Shown here in pieces: positions 35,601 through 44,905 of a stretch of DNA of 64,000 nucleotides. Position 1 is the stretch's first letter. Each line of letters starts with the position of its first letter. Under the pieces are notes generated by a model, which worked only from the letters and a program-made list of their open reading frames with translations, did not search any database and was not told the origin of the DNA. The stretch lies in assembly GCF_009708035.1 (NCBI RefSeq), contig NZ_WMBQ01000002.1, forward strand, positions 682,001 through 746,000. The letters run 5' to 3'. The stretch is from Hyphomicrobium album. GTDB taxonomy: Bacteria > Pseudomonadota > Alphaproteobacteria > Rhizobiales > Hyphomicrobiaceae. A program made the position numbers and the translations under genes.

Positions 35601-36494
35601 ATGACCAAAATTCCTCATTCCGTCGCTCTCAGCGTAAAGCCGGAGGTCACCCCGTTCTTCGACGAGCAGACCAATACGGTGAGCTACGTCGTCAAGGATC
35701 CGAACTCGAACGCTTGCGCCGTTATCGACAGTGTCATGGACATCGACTATGCGGCTGGCCGCATCAGTTATCAGTCGGCCGACGAGATTATCCGCTTCGT
35801 GCAAGAGCGAGGTCTTAAGGTCGAGTGGCTGATTGAAACGCACGCGCATGCCGATCACCTGTCGGCTGCCCCCTACATCCAGGGCAAGCTTGGGGGCAAG
35901 CTGGGCATCGGCGAAAACATCAAGGTGGTGCAGGAGGTGTTCGGCAAGATCTTCAACGAAGGGACTGAGTTCCAACGCGACGGCAGCCAGTTCGATCACC
36001 TGTTCAAGGACGGCGACGTCTACCAGATCGGCAGCATGACGGCTTTCGCTATGCTGACCCCGGGGCACACGCCGGCCTGCATGACACACGTCATCGGCAA
36101 CGCCGCGTTCGTCGGTGATACGTTGTTCATGCCTGATGGCGGCACGGCGCGCGCCGACTTCCCGGGTGGGGATGCGCGCGTGCTCTATCGGTCGATCAAG
36201 CGCGTGCTCGAGCTGCCGCCGGAGATGCGGTTGTTCATGTGTCACGACTACGCGCCGGGTGGTCGCGAGGTGAAATGGGAGACGACCGCCGCCGAGGAGC
36301 GCGCGCAAAACATTCACGTGCGCGACGGCGTGACGGAGGACGAGTTCGTGCGCATGCGCGAGGCGCGCGACAAGACCCTTGAGCTGCCGAAGCTCATCAT
36401 CCCGTCGATCCAGGTCAACATCCGCGGCGGCAACCTGCCTGAGCCCGATGAGAGCGGTAAGCGCCACCTTAAGGTACCGATCAACGAACTGTAG
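35601..36494 (+). CDS. MBL-fold persulfide-dioxygenase-like hydrolase (Blh type)
   Basis: 297 residues. The metal motif is ETHAHADHLSAA, with further ligands in TPGHTPACMTHVIG, FVGDTLFMPDGGTARADFPGGDA and MCHDYAPGGREV. The early SVKPEVTPFFDEQTNTVSYVVKD and the C-terminal LPKLIIPSIQVNIRGGNLPEP are typical of the ETHE1/Blh group that oxidises glutathione persulfide to sulfite. It is intact although its two usual neighbours (DUF6691 before, DUF442 after) are ruined. Cytoplasmic. Start at ATG 35601 after GGAGG. Confidence 0.88.
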   Translation: MTKIPHSVALSVKPEVTPFFDEQTNTVSYVVKDPNSNACAVIDSVMDIDYAAGRISYQSADEIIRFVQERGLKVEWLIETHAHADHLSAAPYIQGKLGGKLGIGENIKVVQEVFGKIFNEGTEFQRDGSQFDHLFKDGDVYQIGSMTAFAMLTPGHTPACMTHVIGNAAFVGDTLFMPDGGTARADFPGGDARVLYRSIKRVLELPPEMRLFMCHDYAPGGREVKWETTAAEERAQNIHVRDGVTEDEFVRMREARDKTLELPKLIIPSIQVNIRGGNLPEPDESGKRHLKVPINEL

Positions 36495-36538
36495 CCCACG
36501 GGCACGACACCGCACCGCTGAGAAAGGTCGCCGACTGA

Positions 36539-36688
36539 ATGATCAAGAAGCTAACCGATCAGATCTCGGTTGCGCCGCAGATCAAGCCATCCGAGCTTGC
36601 CGAACTGGCGGCACAGGGTTTCCGCTCGATCATCTGCAATCGCCCCGACGGCGAGGGTGCGGATCAGCCGGTATCGATGCCGCAATGA
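36539..36688 (+). pseudogene. truncated DUF442 / TIGR01244 sulfurtransferase-phosphatase gene
   Basis: The frame encodes 49 residues, MIKKLTDQISVAPQIKPSELAEL then AAQGFRSIICNRPDGEGADQP, the conserved first third of the DUF442 (Blh-associated, tyrosine-phosphatase-fold) family. It stops at TGA 36686-36688. The catalytic Cys-x5-Arg loop that should follow is absent, and I find no continuation in another frame. It is a remnant of the gene normally paired with the metallohydrolase upstream. Confidence 0.75.
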
Positions 36689-36729
36689 TTAGCCATAAGG
36701 GTGTCTCTGGTTCCTAGGCTTAAACTTGG

Positions 36730-36743
36730 TTGACTTCGGTCAA
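36730..36743. promoter_or_regulatory. FNR/DNR-type box before small membrane protein and acyl-CoA synthetase
   Basis: TTGACTTCGGTCAA is a perfect 5+5 palindrome of the TTGAC-N4-GTCAA type. It ends 60 bases before the ATG at 36804. Confidence 0.72.
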
Positions 36744-36803
36744 TCTCCTGTCGCCTGACCACTCTAGAGTTGGGTTTCGCTGAGCGACCCTGGGAGGCCA
36801 GTT

Positions 36804-37031
36804 ATGAGACGCATTCGTGCCGGCTATCTAGTGCTTATAGCCATCGTCATCGTCATGAACGGCCTGGCGTTGCTGCAGCACTTAGGAATGCTTCCGGAAA
36901 TCTCCGGTTTCCTTGCGGCCACCCTGCTGGCGAACATGCTCGTGATTCCCGTCGTCATCTGGGGTGCGTTCGTCCTGGGCGAGGTCGTCGAGGGGCTCCC
37001 CGGAAGGAAAGTTCGCCGCGCGGCACGGTGA
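36804..37031 (+). CDS. two-helix small membrane protein
   Basis: 75 residues: MRRIRAGYLVLIAIVIVMNGLALLQ, a short loop and FLAATLLANMLVIPVVIWGAFVLGEVV, then a basic tail (GRKVRRAAR). The positive ends suggest that both termini are cytoplasmic. A GGGAGG site precedes the ATG. It is the first gene behind an FNR-type box and probably cotranscribed with the acyl-CoA synthetase. Function unknown. Confidence 0.65.
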   Translation: MRRIRAGYLVLIAIVIVMNGLALLQHLGMLPEISGFLAATLLANMLVIPVVIWGAFVLGEVVEGLPGRKVRRAAR

Positions 37032-37157
37032 GCGTGTTCGAGCCCTTTTTTGGCCGCACGCATCGATTGGGCCCGCTCCCTTGTCACATCGGCGATCCTT
37101 AGGTCGACGAAAGGTACTGTGAGGTACCGTCGGTCCTGCGAAGGCGGTTACTCGGCC

Positions 37158-39824
37158 GTGACGATTAGAAATCTGGAAAAGCTCCTCGCGCCACGATCGG
37201 TGGCCCTCGTCGGAGCCAGCGACCGGCTTGGCAGCGTTGGCGCCATCGTCGCGCGCAATCTCCTGCGCGGCGGCTTCGCGGGGCCGATCTATTTCGTGAA
37301 CCCGCGGCACCGGTCGATCGATGGCGCGCGCTGCTACGCAACTCTGTCAGATCTGCCGGAGGCGCCCGATCTCGTCGTGTTGGCAACGCCGCCGCAGACC
37401 GTGCCGGGCCTCATCGCGGAGGCCGGCGCGCGCGGCACACGGGCCGCCGTCATCATAACGGCTGGCTTCGACCGCCAGCTTCGGCAGGAGGTGCTCGATG
37501 CGGCGCGTCCCCATTGCCTGCGGATCCAGGGGCCGAACTGCGTCGGCTTGCTTGTCCCCCACATCGGGCTCGATGCGAGTTTCGCCCATCGTATGCCGAT
37601 CCCCGGCGATCTCGCCTTCATCTCGCAGTCCGGGGCGCTGGTGACCGCAATCATCGACTGGACGGCGCATCGCGGCATCGGTCTGTCGCATGTCATCTCG
37701 CTCGGCGACATGGCCGATGCGGACTTCGGCGACTTCCTCGACTACCTGGCCGGCGATCGGCGCAGCCGCGCGATCCTGATCTACATGGAGCAGATGACGG
37801 CGGCTCCGAAGTTCGTTTCGGCGGCAAGACGGACCGCGCGCGCCAAACCCGTGATCATCTTGAAGGCCGGTCGCAACGCCACCGCCGCCAAGGCGGCGAT
37901 GTCCCATACTGGAGCTCTTGCGGGCTCCGATAGCGCTTACAACGCCGCCTTTCGCCGTGCCGGCGTGCTGCGCGTGCGCGAACTGAGGCAGCTGTTCGAT
38001 GCCGCCGAGATTCTTTCGGCGCCCCCGGTGCTTGCCGGAGATCGACTGACGATCCTCACCAATGGTGGCGGCGCGGGTGTGCTGGCGACCGACGCGCTTG
38101 CCGACCTGAATGGAACGCTGACCGAGCTCGATGCATCCACGCTAGCTAAGCTGAAACAAGCGCTGCCGGCGACGTGGTCCGGCACCAATCCTGTCGACAT
38201 CATCGGAGATGCGGGCGCGCGCCGCTACGAGGATGCGATGCGCGCGCTGATGATGGACAAGTCCACCGACGCCATACTCGTCATGAACTGTCCGACCGCT
38301 CTGGCATCGAGCGAGGAGGCCGCTGCGGTTGTGGTCCGCGAGGCCGCCGCCGACAAGGATCGCCGCCCGCGCAAGGTGGTCCTGACAAGCTGGCTCGGCG
38401 ATGGCGCCGCCGCCGCCAGTCGGCGCCTGTTCGTCGACGCTCGTATTCCGACGTTCGAGACGCCGGAAGCCGCGGTCGAGGGCTTCATGCAGCTGGTGCG
38501 CTACCGGCGTGCCCAAGACGAGCTGATGCAGGTACCGCCGTCGGCCGGCGGCGCGATGCGCTTCGATGCTTCGGCGGCGCGAGAAATCCTGCGCAGTGCG
38601 CTCGCTGCAGGCCGCAAGACACTTTCGGAAGTCGAGGCGAAGGCCCTTCTGGCGACCTACGGCATCCCCGTCGTGCCTACCTATACCGCCACCGATCCGA
38701 CGGCGGTGGAGGAGAAAGCCCGCGAGATCCTGCGCGATCACAAGGCCTGCGTGGTCAAGGTGCTGTCCGACCAGATCACGCATAAGTCCGACGTGGGCGG
38801 TGTGCGCTTGGCACTCACTTCGCCGGCCGACGCGCGCGTCGCGGCCGAGGAGATACTCGCCAATGTGAGCAAGCTGCGCCCGGAAGCAGTGGTCCGCGGC
38901 TTTACCGTTCAGGCGATGATCGAACTCCACAATTCCTTTGAGCTGATCATCGGAGCTAGCGACGATGCAACCGTCGGACCCCTCATGATGTTCGGCTCGG
39001 GCGGGACCTCCGTCGAGGTGACGGCGGACACCGCCCACGCGCTTCCTCCGCTTGACCTCAAGCTGGCGCAGCAGATGATGGAGGAGACGCGCATCTACAA
39101 GCTTCTGCGCGGCTATCGCGATCGGCCGTCGGCGGCGATCGAGGAGATTGCGCGGTCGCTCGTCCGGCTCAGCTACCTCGTCGCCGAGCACGAAGAGATT
39201 CGTGAGATCGACATCAATCCGCTGCTTGCCAATGAGCTCGGTGTGCTGGCGCTCGATGCCCGCGTCAGCGTCGCCGATCCGAAGCTCGTGCCGCGCACGC
39301 CGCTAGCCGTCCGGCCTTATCCCGTGGAATGGGAGCGCGGTGACAGCGTCGAGGGTATCGGTAGCTTCCTGCTGCGGCCGATCCGCCCCGACGATGAGCC
39401 AATGTATGAGGCGTTCTTCTCGCGCATCACGTCCGCCGACCTGCAAATGCGCTTCTTCACTGCCGCGCCTGATCGATCCTTCCGTTTCTTCGCGCGCATG
39501 ACGCAGATCGACTACGCACGCGAGATGGCCTTCGTGGCAGCGACTCCAACCGAGCTCTTGGGAGTTGCGCGTCTCGTGGCGGACCCTGACTACAGCAATG
39601 CAGAGTTCGCGGTCATTGTCCGCTCCGATCTCAAAGGCAAGGGGCTCGGCTATAAGCTGATGCAGCACTTGATTGGGTACGCTCGGGCAGAAGGGCTCGA
39701 TGTCCTGCAAGGCGACGTGTTGGCGGCGAACACCAGCATGTTGCAACTCTGCCGCGAGCTGGGATTCAGCGCGGACAGCGCGGCGCCAGCCGATGTCGTG
39801 CGGGTAAAGCTGCCCTTAGGGTAA
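37158..39824 (+). CDS. ADP-forming acetate/acyl-CoA synthetase fused to GNAT acetyltransferase
   Basis: 888 residues from the GTG at 37158 (TIRNLEKLLAPRSVALVGAS). The order is CoA-binding domain (about 1-130), succinyl-CoA-synthetase-like domains with SHTGALAGSD (about 140-460), ATP-grasp (about 480-700; VVKVLSDQITHKSDVGGVRL), and a C-terminal GNAT domain (about 720-880; LRPIRPDDEPMYEAFF ... VRSDLKGKGLGYKLMQHLI). The synthetase half can make ATP from acyl-CoA, useful without oxygen. The same architecture occurs in the Pat/PatZ protein-lysine acetyltransferases, where the synthetase half is inactive, so both roles remain open. Confidence 0.88.
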   Translation: MTIRNLEKLLAPRSVALVGASDRLGSVGAIVARNLLRGGFAGPIYFVNPRHRSIDGARCYATLSDLPEAPDLVVLATPPQTVPGLIAEAGARGTRAAVIITAGFDRQLRQEVLDAARPHCLRIQGPNCVGLLVPHIGLDASFAHRMPIPGDLAFISQSGALVTAIIDWTAHRGIGLSHVISLGDMADADFGDFLDYLAGDRRSRAILIYMEQMTAAPKFVSAARRTARAKPVIILKAGRNATAAKAAMSHTGALAGSDSAYNAAFRRAGVLRVRELRQLFDAAEILSAPPVLAGDRLTILTNGGGAGVLATDALADLNGTLTELDASTLAKLKQALPATWSGTNPVDIIGDAGARRYEDAMRALMMDKSTDAILVMNCPTALASSEEAAAVVVREAAADKDRRPRKVVLTSWLGDGAAAASRRLFVDARIPTFETPEAAVEGFMQLVRYRRAQDELMQVPPSAGGAMRFDASAAREILRSALAAGRKTLSEVEAKALLATYGIPVVPTYTATDPTAVEEKAREILRDHKACVVKVLSDQITHKSDVGGVRLALTSPADARVAAEEILANVSKLRPEAVVRGFTVQAMIELHNSFELIIGASDDATVGPLMMFGSGGTSVEVTADTAHALPPLDLKLAQQMMEETRIYKLLRGYRDRPSAAIEEIARSLVRLSYLVAEHEEIREIDINPLLANELGVLALDARVSVADPKLVPRTPLAVRPYPVEWERGDSVEGIGSFLLRPIRPDDEPMYEAFFSRITSADLQMRFFTAAPDRSFRFFARMTQIDYAREMAFVAATPTELLGVARLVADPDYSNAEFAVIVRSDLKGKGLGYKLMQHLIGYARAEGLDVLQGDVLAANTSMLQLCRELGFSADSAAPADVVRVKLPLG

Positions 39825-39846
39825 AAATGGAGAGATTGCGCAGCTG

Positions 39847-39860
39847 TTGACCTGCATCAA
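39847..39860. promoter_or_regulatory. FNR/FixK-type box before phaC
   Basis: TTGACCTGCATCAA fits TTGAY-N4-RTCAA. It ends 51 bases before the phaC start. Confidence 0.7.
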
Positions 39861-39911
39861 TCCAAAACCGGCGGTACCGGCCGATAAAGGGGCCGGGTCG
39901 CGTGGCGCAGG

Positions 39912-41795
39912 ATGAGCATGTTTATGACGGCGCAAGCCCGACATTCAATCGCTCCTGACCTCGACGACCACGAGGAAGCGAACGCTTCGGCGGTCGCCAG
40001 CCGCAGCGCCGTAGCGGCGCGCCCATCGCGGCAGGCATCGCAGGCGTCGCCCCCTGCCGCCGCTCCGGCTGAGGAAGCCGACCTGTCGCAGGACGCAGCC
40101 GACGCCATCGATCGATCGGTCAGGTTCGCCATCGCCCGGATCACCTCCGGATTGTCACCCGCGGCCCTGAGCGAGGCGTACTTCGATTGGCTCATCCACT
40201 TGCTGTCGTCCCCGGGCAAGCAAAGCCAGCTGTGGCAGAAGGGCGCCCGCAAGTGGCTGCGATGGGGCCGCTACTGCGCCATGGCCACTCGCGATTGCGA
40301 GTGCTGCATCCAACCTCTGCCGCAGGACCGTCGGTTCGACGCGGAGGCTTGGAAAAGCTGGCCGTTCAATCTGATCAGTCAAGCGTTCCTCTTGCAGCAA
40401 CAGTGGTGGCACAACGCCACCGTCGGGATCCGCGGCGTCACGCGCCAGCACGAGCAGCAGGTCGAGTTCGCCGCGCGCCAATTGCTGGACATGGTCTCGC
40501 CGTCGAACTTCATCCTCACCAATCCAGAGGTTCTGGAGAAGACGCGCTCTGACTATGGGCAGAACCTCGTCCGTGGGTTCTGGAATTTCGTCGAGGACTG
40601 GGAGCGCGCCGCAAACGGGCGTCCGGCCGTCGGGCTAGAGGCGTTCAAAGTGGGCGAGAATCTCGCCACGACGGACGGCGAGGTCATCTATCGCAACGAC
40701 CTGATCGAGTTGATCCAGTATACGCCGCGCGCGAGCCGCGTTCGGCGCGAGCCGGTGCTCATCGTGCCGGCGTGGATCATGAAGTACTATATCCTCGATC
40801 TGAGCCGCCAGAACTCGCTCGTCAGGTATCTTCTGGACGAAGGCTTCACGGTCTTCATCATCTCCTGGAAGAACCCAAAGTCGGATGATCGCGAGCTCGG
40901 GCTCGACGACTACCGGCGGCTCGGGGTCGAGGCGGCAATGGACATGATCGGCAGGGTGCTGCCGGGACGCAAGGTACACGGCGTTGGTTATTGCCTTGGG
41001 GGCACCTTGCTGGCGGCGAGCGCGGCTGCCTGGGCGCGTGAGCAGCGCGATAATCTGGCAACACTGACGCTGCTGGCCGCGCAGGTCGACTTCAAGGAAG
41101 CCGGTGAGCTGACGCTGTTCATCAACGAGGCGCAGGTCACGTTCCTCGAGGACATGATGTGGCAGCAAGGCTACCTCGATGCACGCCAGATGTCGGGGGC
41201 CTTCCAGCTTCTGCGCTCCAACGATCTCGTCTGGTCGCGCATGGTGCGTGACTATCTGTTGGGCGAGCGGCGACCGCTATTCGACCTTATGGCGTGGAAC
41301 GCCGATTCGACGCGCATGCCGTATCGCATGCATTCCGAATACCTGCGCGAGTTCTTCCTTCGCAACGATCTTGCCGAGGGGCGGTACCGTGTCGACGGGC
41401 GACCCGTGGCCCTGACGGATATTGCCGTTCCCGTATTTGCCGTCGCCACGGAGACCGATCACGTGGCCCCCTGGCACTCGGTCTACAAGCTGCACCTGTT
41501 GCTTGATACGGACCTCACGTTCCTGCTGACCACAGGTGGGCACAACGCGGGTATCGTATCGCCGCCGAGCGGCTCGCCGCGGAGCTACAAGGTCCACACG
41601 AAGGTGGAGGACGATATCTATTTGGATCCGGATGCTTGGCAGAAGCATGTGCCGGCGCACACCGGGTCGTGGTGGCCCGAATGGGTAAGCTGGCTGAGCG
41701 AGCGTTCGACGGGCCTGGAAAGTGCTATCGTGCCGGGCGGCGGAAAGCTCGTCCCGCTCTGTAAGGCACCCGGAACGTACGTATTGCAGAACTGA
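39912..41795 (+). CDS. phaC: class I poly(R)-hydroxyalkanoate synthase
   Basis: 627 residues. The lipase-like box GVGYCLGGTLL carries the catalytic Cys361. The acid and base follow in ATETDHVAPWHSVYKLHLL (Asp) and TTGGHNAGIVSPP (His). RPLFDLMAWNADSTRMPYRMHSEYLR is a signature PhaC segment. The first 60 residues are Ala/Ser-rich and non-conserved. The enzyme polymerises 3-hydroxyacyl-CoA into PHA at the granule surface, a sink for reducing power when respiration is limited. phaA, phaB and phaR are not here; the phasin lies at 50602. Confidence 0.95.
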   Translation: MSMFMTAQARHSIAPDLDDHEEANASAVASRSAVAARPSRQASQASPPAAAPAEEADLSQDAADAIDRSVRFAIARITSGLSPAALSEAYFDWLIHLLSSPGKQSQLWQKGARKWLRWGRYCAMATRDCECCIQPLPQDRRFDAEAWKSWPFNLISQAFLLQQQWWHNATVGIRGVTRQHEQQVEFAARQLLDMVSPSNFILTNPEVLEKTRSDYGQNLVRGFWNFVEDWERAANGRPAVGLEAFKVGENLATTDGEVIYRNDLIELIQYTPRASRVRREPVLIVPAWIMKYYILDLSRQNSLVRYLLDEGFTVFIISWKNPKSDDRELGLDDYRRLGVEAAMDMIGRVLPGRKVHGVGYCLGGTLLAASAAAWAREQRDNLATLTLLAAQVDFKEAGELTLFINEAQVTFLEDMMWQQGYLDARQMSGAFQLLRSNDLVWSRMVRDYLLGERRPLFDLMAWNADSTRMPYRMHSEYLREFFLRNDLAEGRYRVDGRPVALTDIAVPVFAVATETDHVAPWHSVYKLHLLLDTDLTFLLTTGGHNAGIVSPPSGSPRSYKVHTKVEDDIYLDPDAWQKHVPAHTGSWWPEWVSWLSERSTGLESAIVPGGGKLVPLCKAPGTYVLQN

Positions 41796-41864
41796 AAGCG
41801 CCGACCATTTTCGGGGGCCATGACGGTTCACACGGCTGGCGCCACAGTCGAGCAGGAGCAGGCC

Positions 41865-42131
41865 ATGATCACGCTGGAAGATTGCATCGCGTTTTGCGGA
41901 TTGACGGAGGCCGAGGTGATGGCCATCGCCGAGCACGAGCACGTACCGGAAATCGCGGCCGCCGCGATGGCGGAATGCCTCCTCAAGCAACGCCGGGGCG
42001 TCGACAAGATCCATTGCATGATCGTCGACGACATCCGTGCGGCGCTGCGCCGAGGCGATAAGAAGCACGCCAGCGAATTGTTCGCGGCCTTGCGTCACTT
42101 CCTGTCGACGCATCCCGAGCACATGCACTGA
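41865..42131 (+). CDS. small conserved hypothetical protein
   Basis: 88 residues from MITLEDCIAFCGLTEAEVMAIAEHEHVPEIAAAAMAECLL. The start at 41865 is favoured by an AGGAG site and by where conservation of this family, as I recall it, begins; the ATG at 41820 is possible. It is entirely helical with a first part like a helix-turn-helix (GLTEAEVMAIAEHE) and no export signal. It lies between phaC and a P-type ATPase in the same operon. Function unknown. Confidence 0.7.
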   Translation: MITLEDCIAFCGLTEAEVMAIAEHEHVPEIAAAAMAECLLKQRRGVDKIHCMIVDDIRAALRRGDKKHASELFAALRHFLSTHPEHMH

Positions 42132-42133
42132 GA

Positions 42134-44905
42134 GTGACTGTCGACCCGCAGCACGCGGACGCGCTCGCAGGCGAAGGAATCGGTAGCCTGGCCGCAATGC
42201 CCACCGGGCTAAGCGACGAGCGTGCGGCGGACCTGCTGCAGAAGTTCGGCCACAATGAGCTGCCGGCCGCTGCGCGCAAGGGTCTGCTCGCTCGCGCCGC
42301 TGCGCAGATTGCGAATCCGCTGATCTATGTATTGCTTTGCTCGGCGGCCATCAGCGCCCTGCTCGGTCACGCTGTCGACACAGCCATCATTCTCGCGGTC
42401 GTTAGCATCAATGCTGCGATCGGCATGGTGCAGGAGGGGCGCGCCGAGCAGGCACTTGCCGCCATCCGTAACTTGATAAGCGCGCGCGCCTCAGTCCGCC
42501 GTGACGGACGGCGCATCATCATTCCGGCAAGCGAAGTCGTCCCCGGCGACGTCCTGCTGCTCGAGGCCGGAGATCGCGTCGCGGCGGACGGACTGCTGAT
42601 CCGAGCGCGCAATATGTCGATCGACGAATCCATCCTCACCGGCGAGTCGGTTCCGGTGAGCAAGGTGTCTTCCTCCGCGCACGAGGACACGTTTGCCGGC
42701 GAAGAGTCGCTGGTGTTCTCCGGCACGCTCGTGGCGGCGGGACAGGGGACCGTGCTGGTGAAGGCAACCGGCATCGGTACACGCCTCGGCCGCATAACCA
42801 CCCTACTCGAGCGCGTCGAGGAGCTGGAGACCCCGCTCATTCGGCAGATGAATGTTTTCGCGCGCCGCGTAACGGGGGTGATCCTGGCGGTGTCGTCTCT
42901 CGCGCTCACGTATGCCTGGCTCATCGGCGGCTATCCACTCACCGAAGCCTTCATGATCGTCGTCAGTATGGCCGTCGCGGGGATCCCCGAAGCTCTTCCG
43001 GCAGTGACGACGATCACCATGGCGGTCGGCGTGCAGCGAATGGCGAAGCGTCACGCCATCCTGCGTCGCCTTCCGGCCATTGAAACACTCGGCTGCGTGT
43101 CGACGATCTGCTCGGACAAGACCGGGACCCTGACCAAGAACGAGATGACGGTTTCGCGTCTGGCGACCGCGGGTGTCTGCTTCCAAGTCGGCGGCGTGGG
43201 TTATGAACCGCGCGGCGGGTTCACGCTTGACGGCCTGGATGTCGATCCCGACGCCGATCCGACCCTGCTGCAGCTCCTTCGGGCGGCGGCGCTGTGCAAC
43301 GACGCCGCCCTGCGCGAGACGGATCACGGATGGGTGGTCGACGGTGATCCGCTCGAGGGGGCGCTGCTGGTGGCGGCCATCAAGGCGGGCTTGAGCATCG
43401 ACAACCTGCAGCGCAGCACGCCGCGGCTCGACGAGATTCCGTTCGATACCGCCCATCGGTACATGGCGAGCCTGCATCGCTGTCCCGACGGTGCGGCTTG
43501 CCTCTACGTGAAGGGTGCGCCGGAACGCATTCTCGATATGTGCTCCCGGCAAAGAACGGCTGACGGCCCCGCCGCTATCGACCGCGCCTATTGGCGAAAG
43601 GCGGTCGAGCAACTCGCCGCCACCGGGTTCCGGGTCATCGCCGTGGCTTCCAAGCCGACGCTTGAGAAGGGTCGGCTCGCGTTCGCCGATGTCGATGACC
43701 TAGTGGTCGAAGGCTTGATCGGGCTGATCGATCCGCCGCGCGAGGAGGCCATCGCCGCCATCGCTCAATGCCGCAGCGCCGGCATCGCCGTGAAGATGAT
43801 CACCGGGGATCACGTCGGCACGGCGGCGGCAATCGCGCGCGAGTTGGGGCTCGATGTGAGGCAGCCCGCCGTCGCCGGCGAGCTGATCGACGCGCTCGAT
43901 GATGACGCGTTGCGCCGCCTCGTGGCCGAGGCGAACGTCTTCGCCCGGGCGACACCGGAGCATAAGCTGCGCCTGGTCCAGGCGCTGCAAGCGCGCGGTG
44001 ACGTCGTCGTGATGACGGGCGACGGCGTGAACGATGCGCCCGCGCTCAAGCGCGCCGACGTTGGCGTCGCCATGGGACGCAACGGCACCGAGGCCGCGAA
44101 GGAAGCGGCGGAAATGGTGCTTGTCGACGATAACTTTGCGTCCATCGTCGCCGCCGTACGCGAAGGCCGTGCCGTCTACGACAATCTGAAAAAGGTGATC
44201 GGCTGGACCATGCCCACCAACGGCGGCGAGGCGATGATCATCGTTCTGGCACTTGCGTTCGGCCTGACCTTGCCGATCACCCCCGTGCAGGTCCTGTGGA
44301 TCAACACCGTCACGGCCGTCGGCCTCGGGCTGGTACTGGCTTTTGAGCCGGCCGAACCGGACATCATGCAGCGTGGACCGCGCGCCGGAAATGAGCAGCT
44401 CCTGTCAGGATTTCTGATATGGCGCGTTCTACTTGTGTCGGCGCTGTTCGCGATCGGAGCCTTCGGCGTCTTCGAATGGGCCCTGCATTGGGGCTACGGC
44501 CTCGATGCTGCGCGGACCATGGTCGTGAATGCGATCGTTATAATGGAGATCGCGTATCTGTTCTCGGTGCGTTATCTGAGTTCCACGTCCCTGACGCTGC
44601 GCGGCGCTTTGGGGACACCCGCCGTGTTGCTTGGCGTCGGCTGCGTTTCGGCATTGCAGGTCGCCTTCACCTACGTTCCGTTCATGAATGAGCTATTCGA
44701 TACGCGCCCGGTGCCGCTGGGTCCCGGGTTGGCGATCTTGGCGGTCGGCGTCGCACTTTTCTTCATTCTGGAACTGGAGAAGCGGGTGCAGCGGCAGTAC
44801 GGCGACTTCATCGAGCGGTGTCTGGCGATGGCTGAGCCGCCGCTGCGCGGTTGGCGCCGGTCCATACAACGATCTGCTGCAAGACTTCGCCGAAGGCTTG
44901 GTTGA
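42134..44905 (+). CDS. P2-type cation-transporting ATPase
   Basis: 923 residues, GTG start 2 bases after the previous stop. N-terminal cation-ATPase domain (GLSDERAADLLQKFGHNEL), actuator TGES, membrane motif PEALP in helix 4, phosphorylation site SDKTGTLT (Asp328), hinge TGDGVNDAPALKRADVGVAMG, and a long C-terminal membrane domain (LPITPVQVLWINTVTAVGLGLVLAFEP). PE(A/G)LP and the domain order place it with Ca2+/Mg2+/Na+-type P2 pumps, not heavy-metal pumps. The ion is not determined. The last 98 bases overlap the convergent MCE gene. Confidence 0.88.
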   Translation: MTVDPQHADALAGEGIGSLAAMPTGLSDERAADLLQKFGHNELPAAARKGLLARAAAQIANPLIYVLLCSAAISALLGHAVDTAIILAVVSINAAIGMVQEGRAEQALAAIRNLISARASVRRDGRRIIIPASEVVPGDVLLLEAGDRVAADGLLIRARNMSIDESILTGESVPVSKVSSSAHEDTFAGEESLVFSGTLVAAGQGTVLVKATGIGTRLGRITTLLERVEELETPLIRQMNVFARRVTGVILAVSSLALTYAWLIGGYPLTEAFMIVVSMAVAGIPEALPAVTTITMAVGVQRMAKRHAILRRLPAIETLGCVSTICSDKTGTLTKNEMTVSRLATAGVCFQVGGVGYEPRGGFTLDGLDVDPDADPTLLQLLRAAALCNDAALRETDHGWVVDGDPLEGALLVAAIKAGLSIDNLQRSTPRLDEIPFDTAHRYMASLHRCPDGAACLYVKGAPERILDMCSRQRTADGPAAIDRAYWRKAVEQLAATGFRVIAVASKPTLEKGRLAFADVDDLVVEGLIGLIDPPREEAIAAIAQCRSAGIAVKMITGDHVGTAAAIARELGLDVRQPAVAGELIDALDDDALRRLVAEANVFARATPEHKLRLVQALQARGDVVVMTGDGVNDAPALKRADVGVAMGRNGTEAAKEAAEMVLVDDNFASIVAAVREGRAVYDNLKKVIGWTMPTNGGEAMIIVLALAFGLTLPITPVQVLWINTVTAVGLGLVLAFEPAEPDIMQRGPRAGNEQLLSGFLIWRVLLVSALFAIGAFGVFEWALHWGYGLDAARTMVVNAIVIMEIAYLFSVRYLSSTSLTLRGALGTPAVLLGVGCVSALQVAFTYVPFMNELFDTRPVPLGPGLAILAVGVALFFILELEKRVQRQYGDFIERCLAMAEPPLRGWRRSIQRSAARLRRRLG

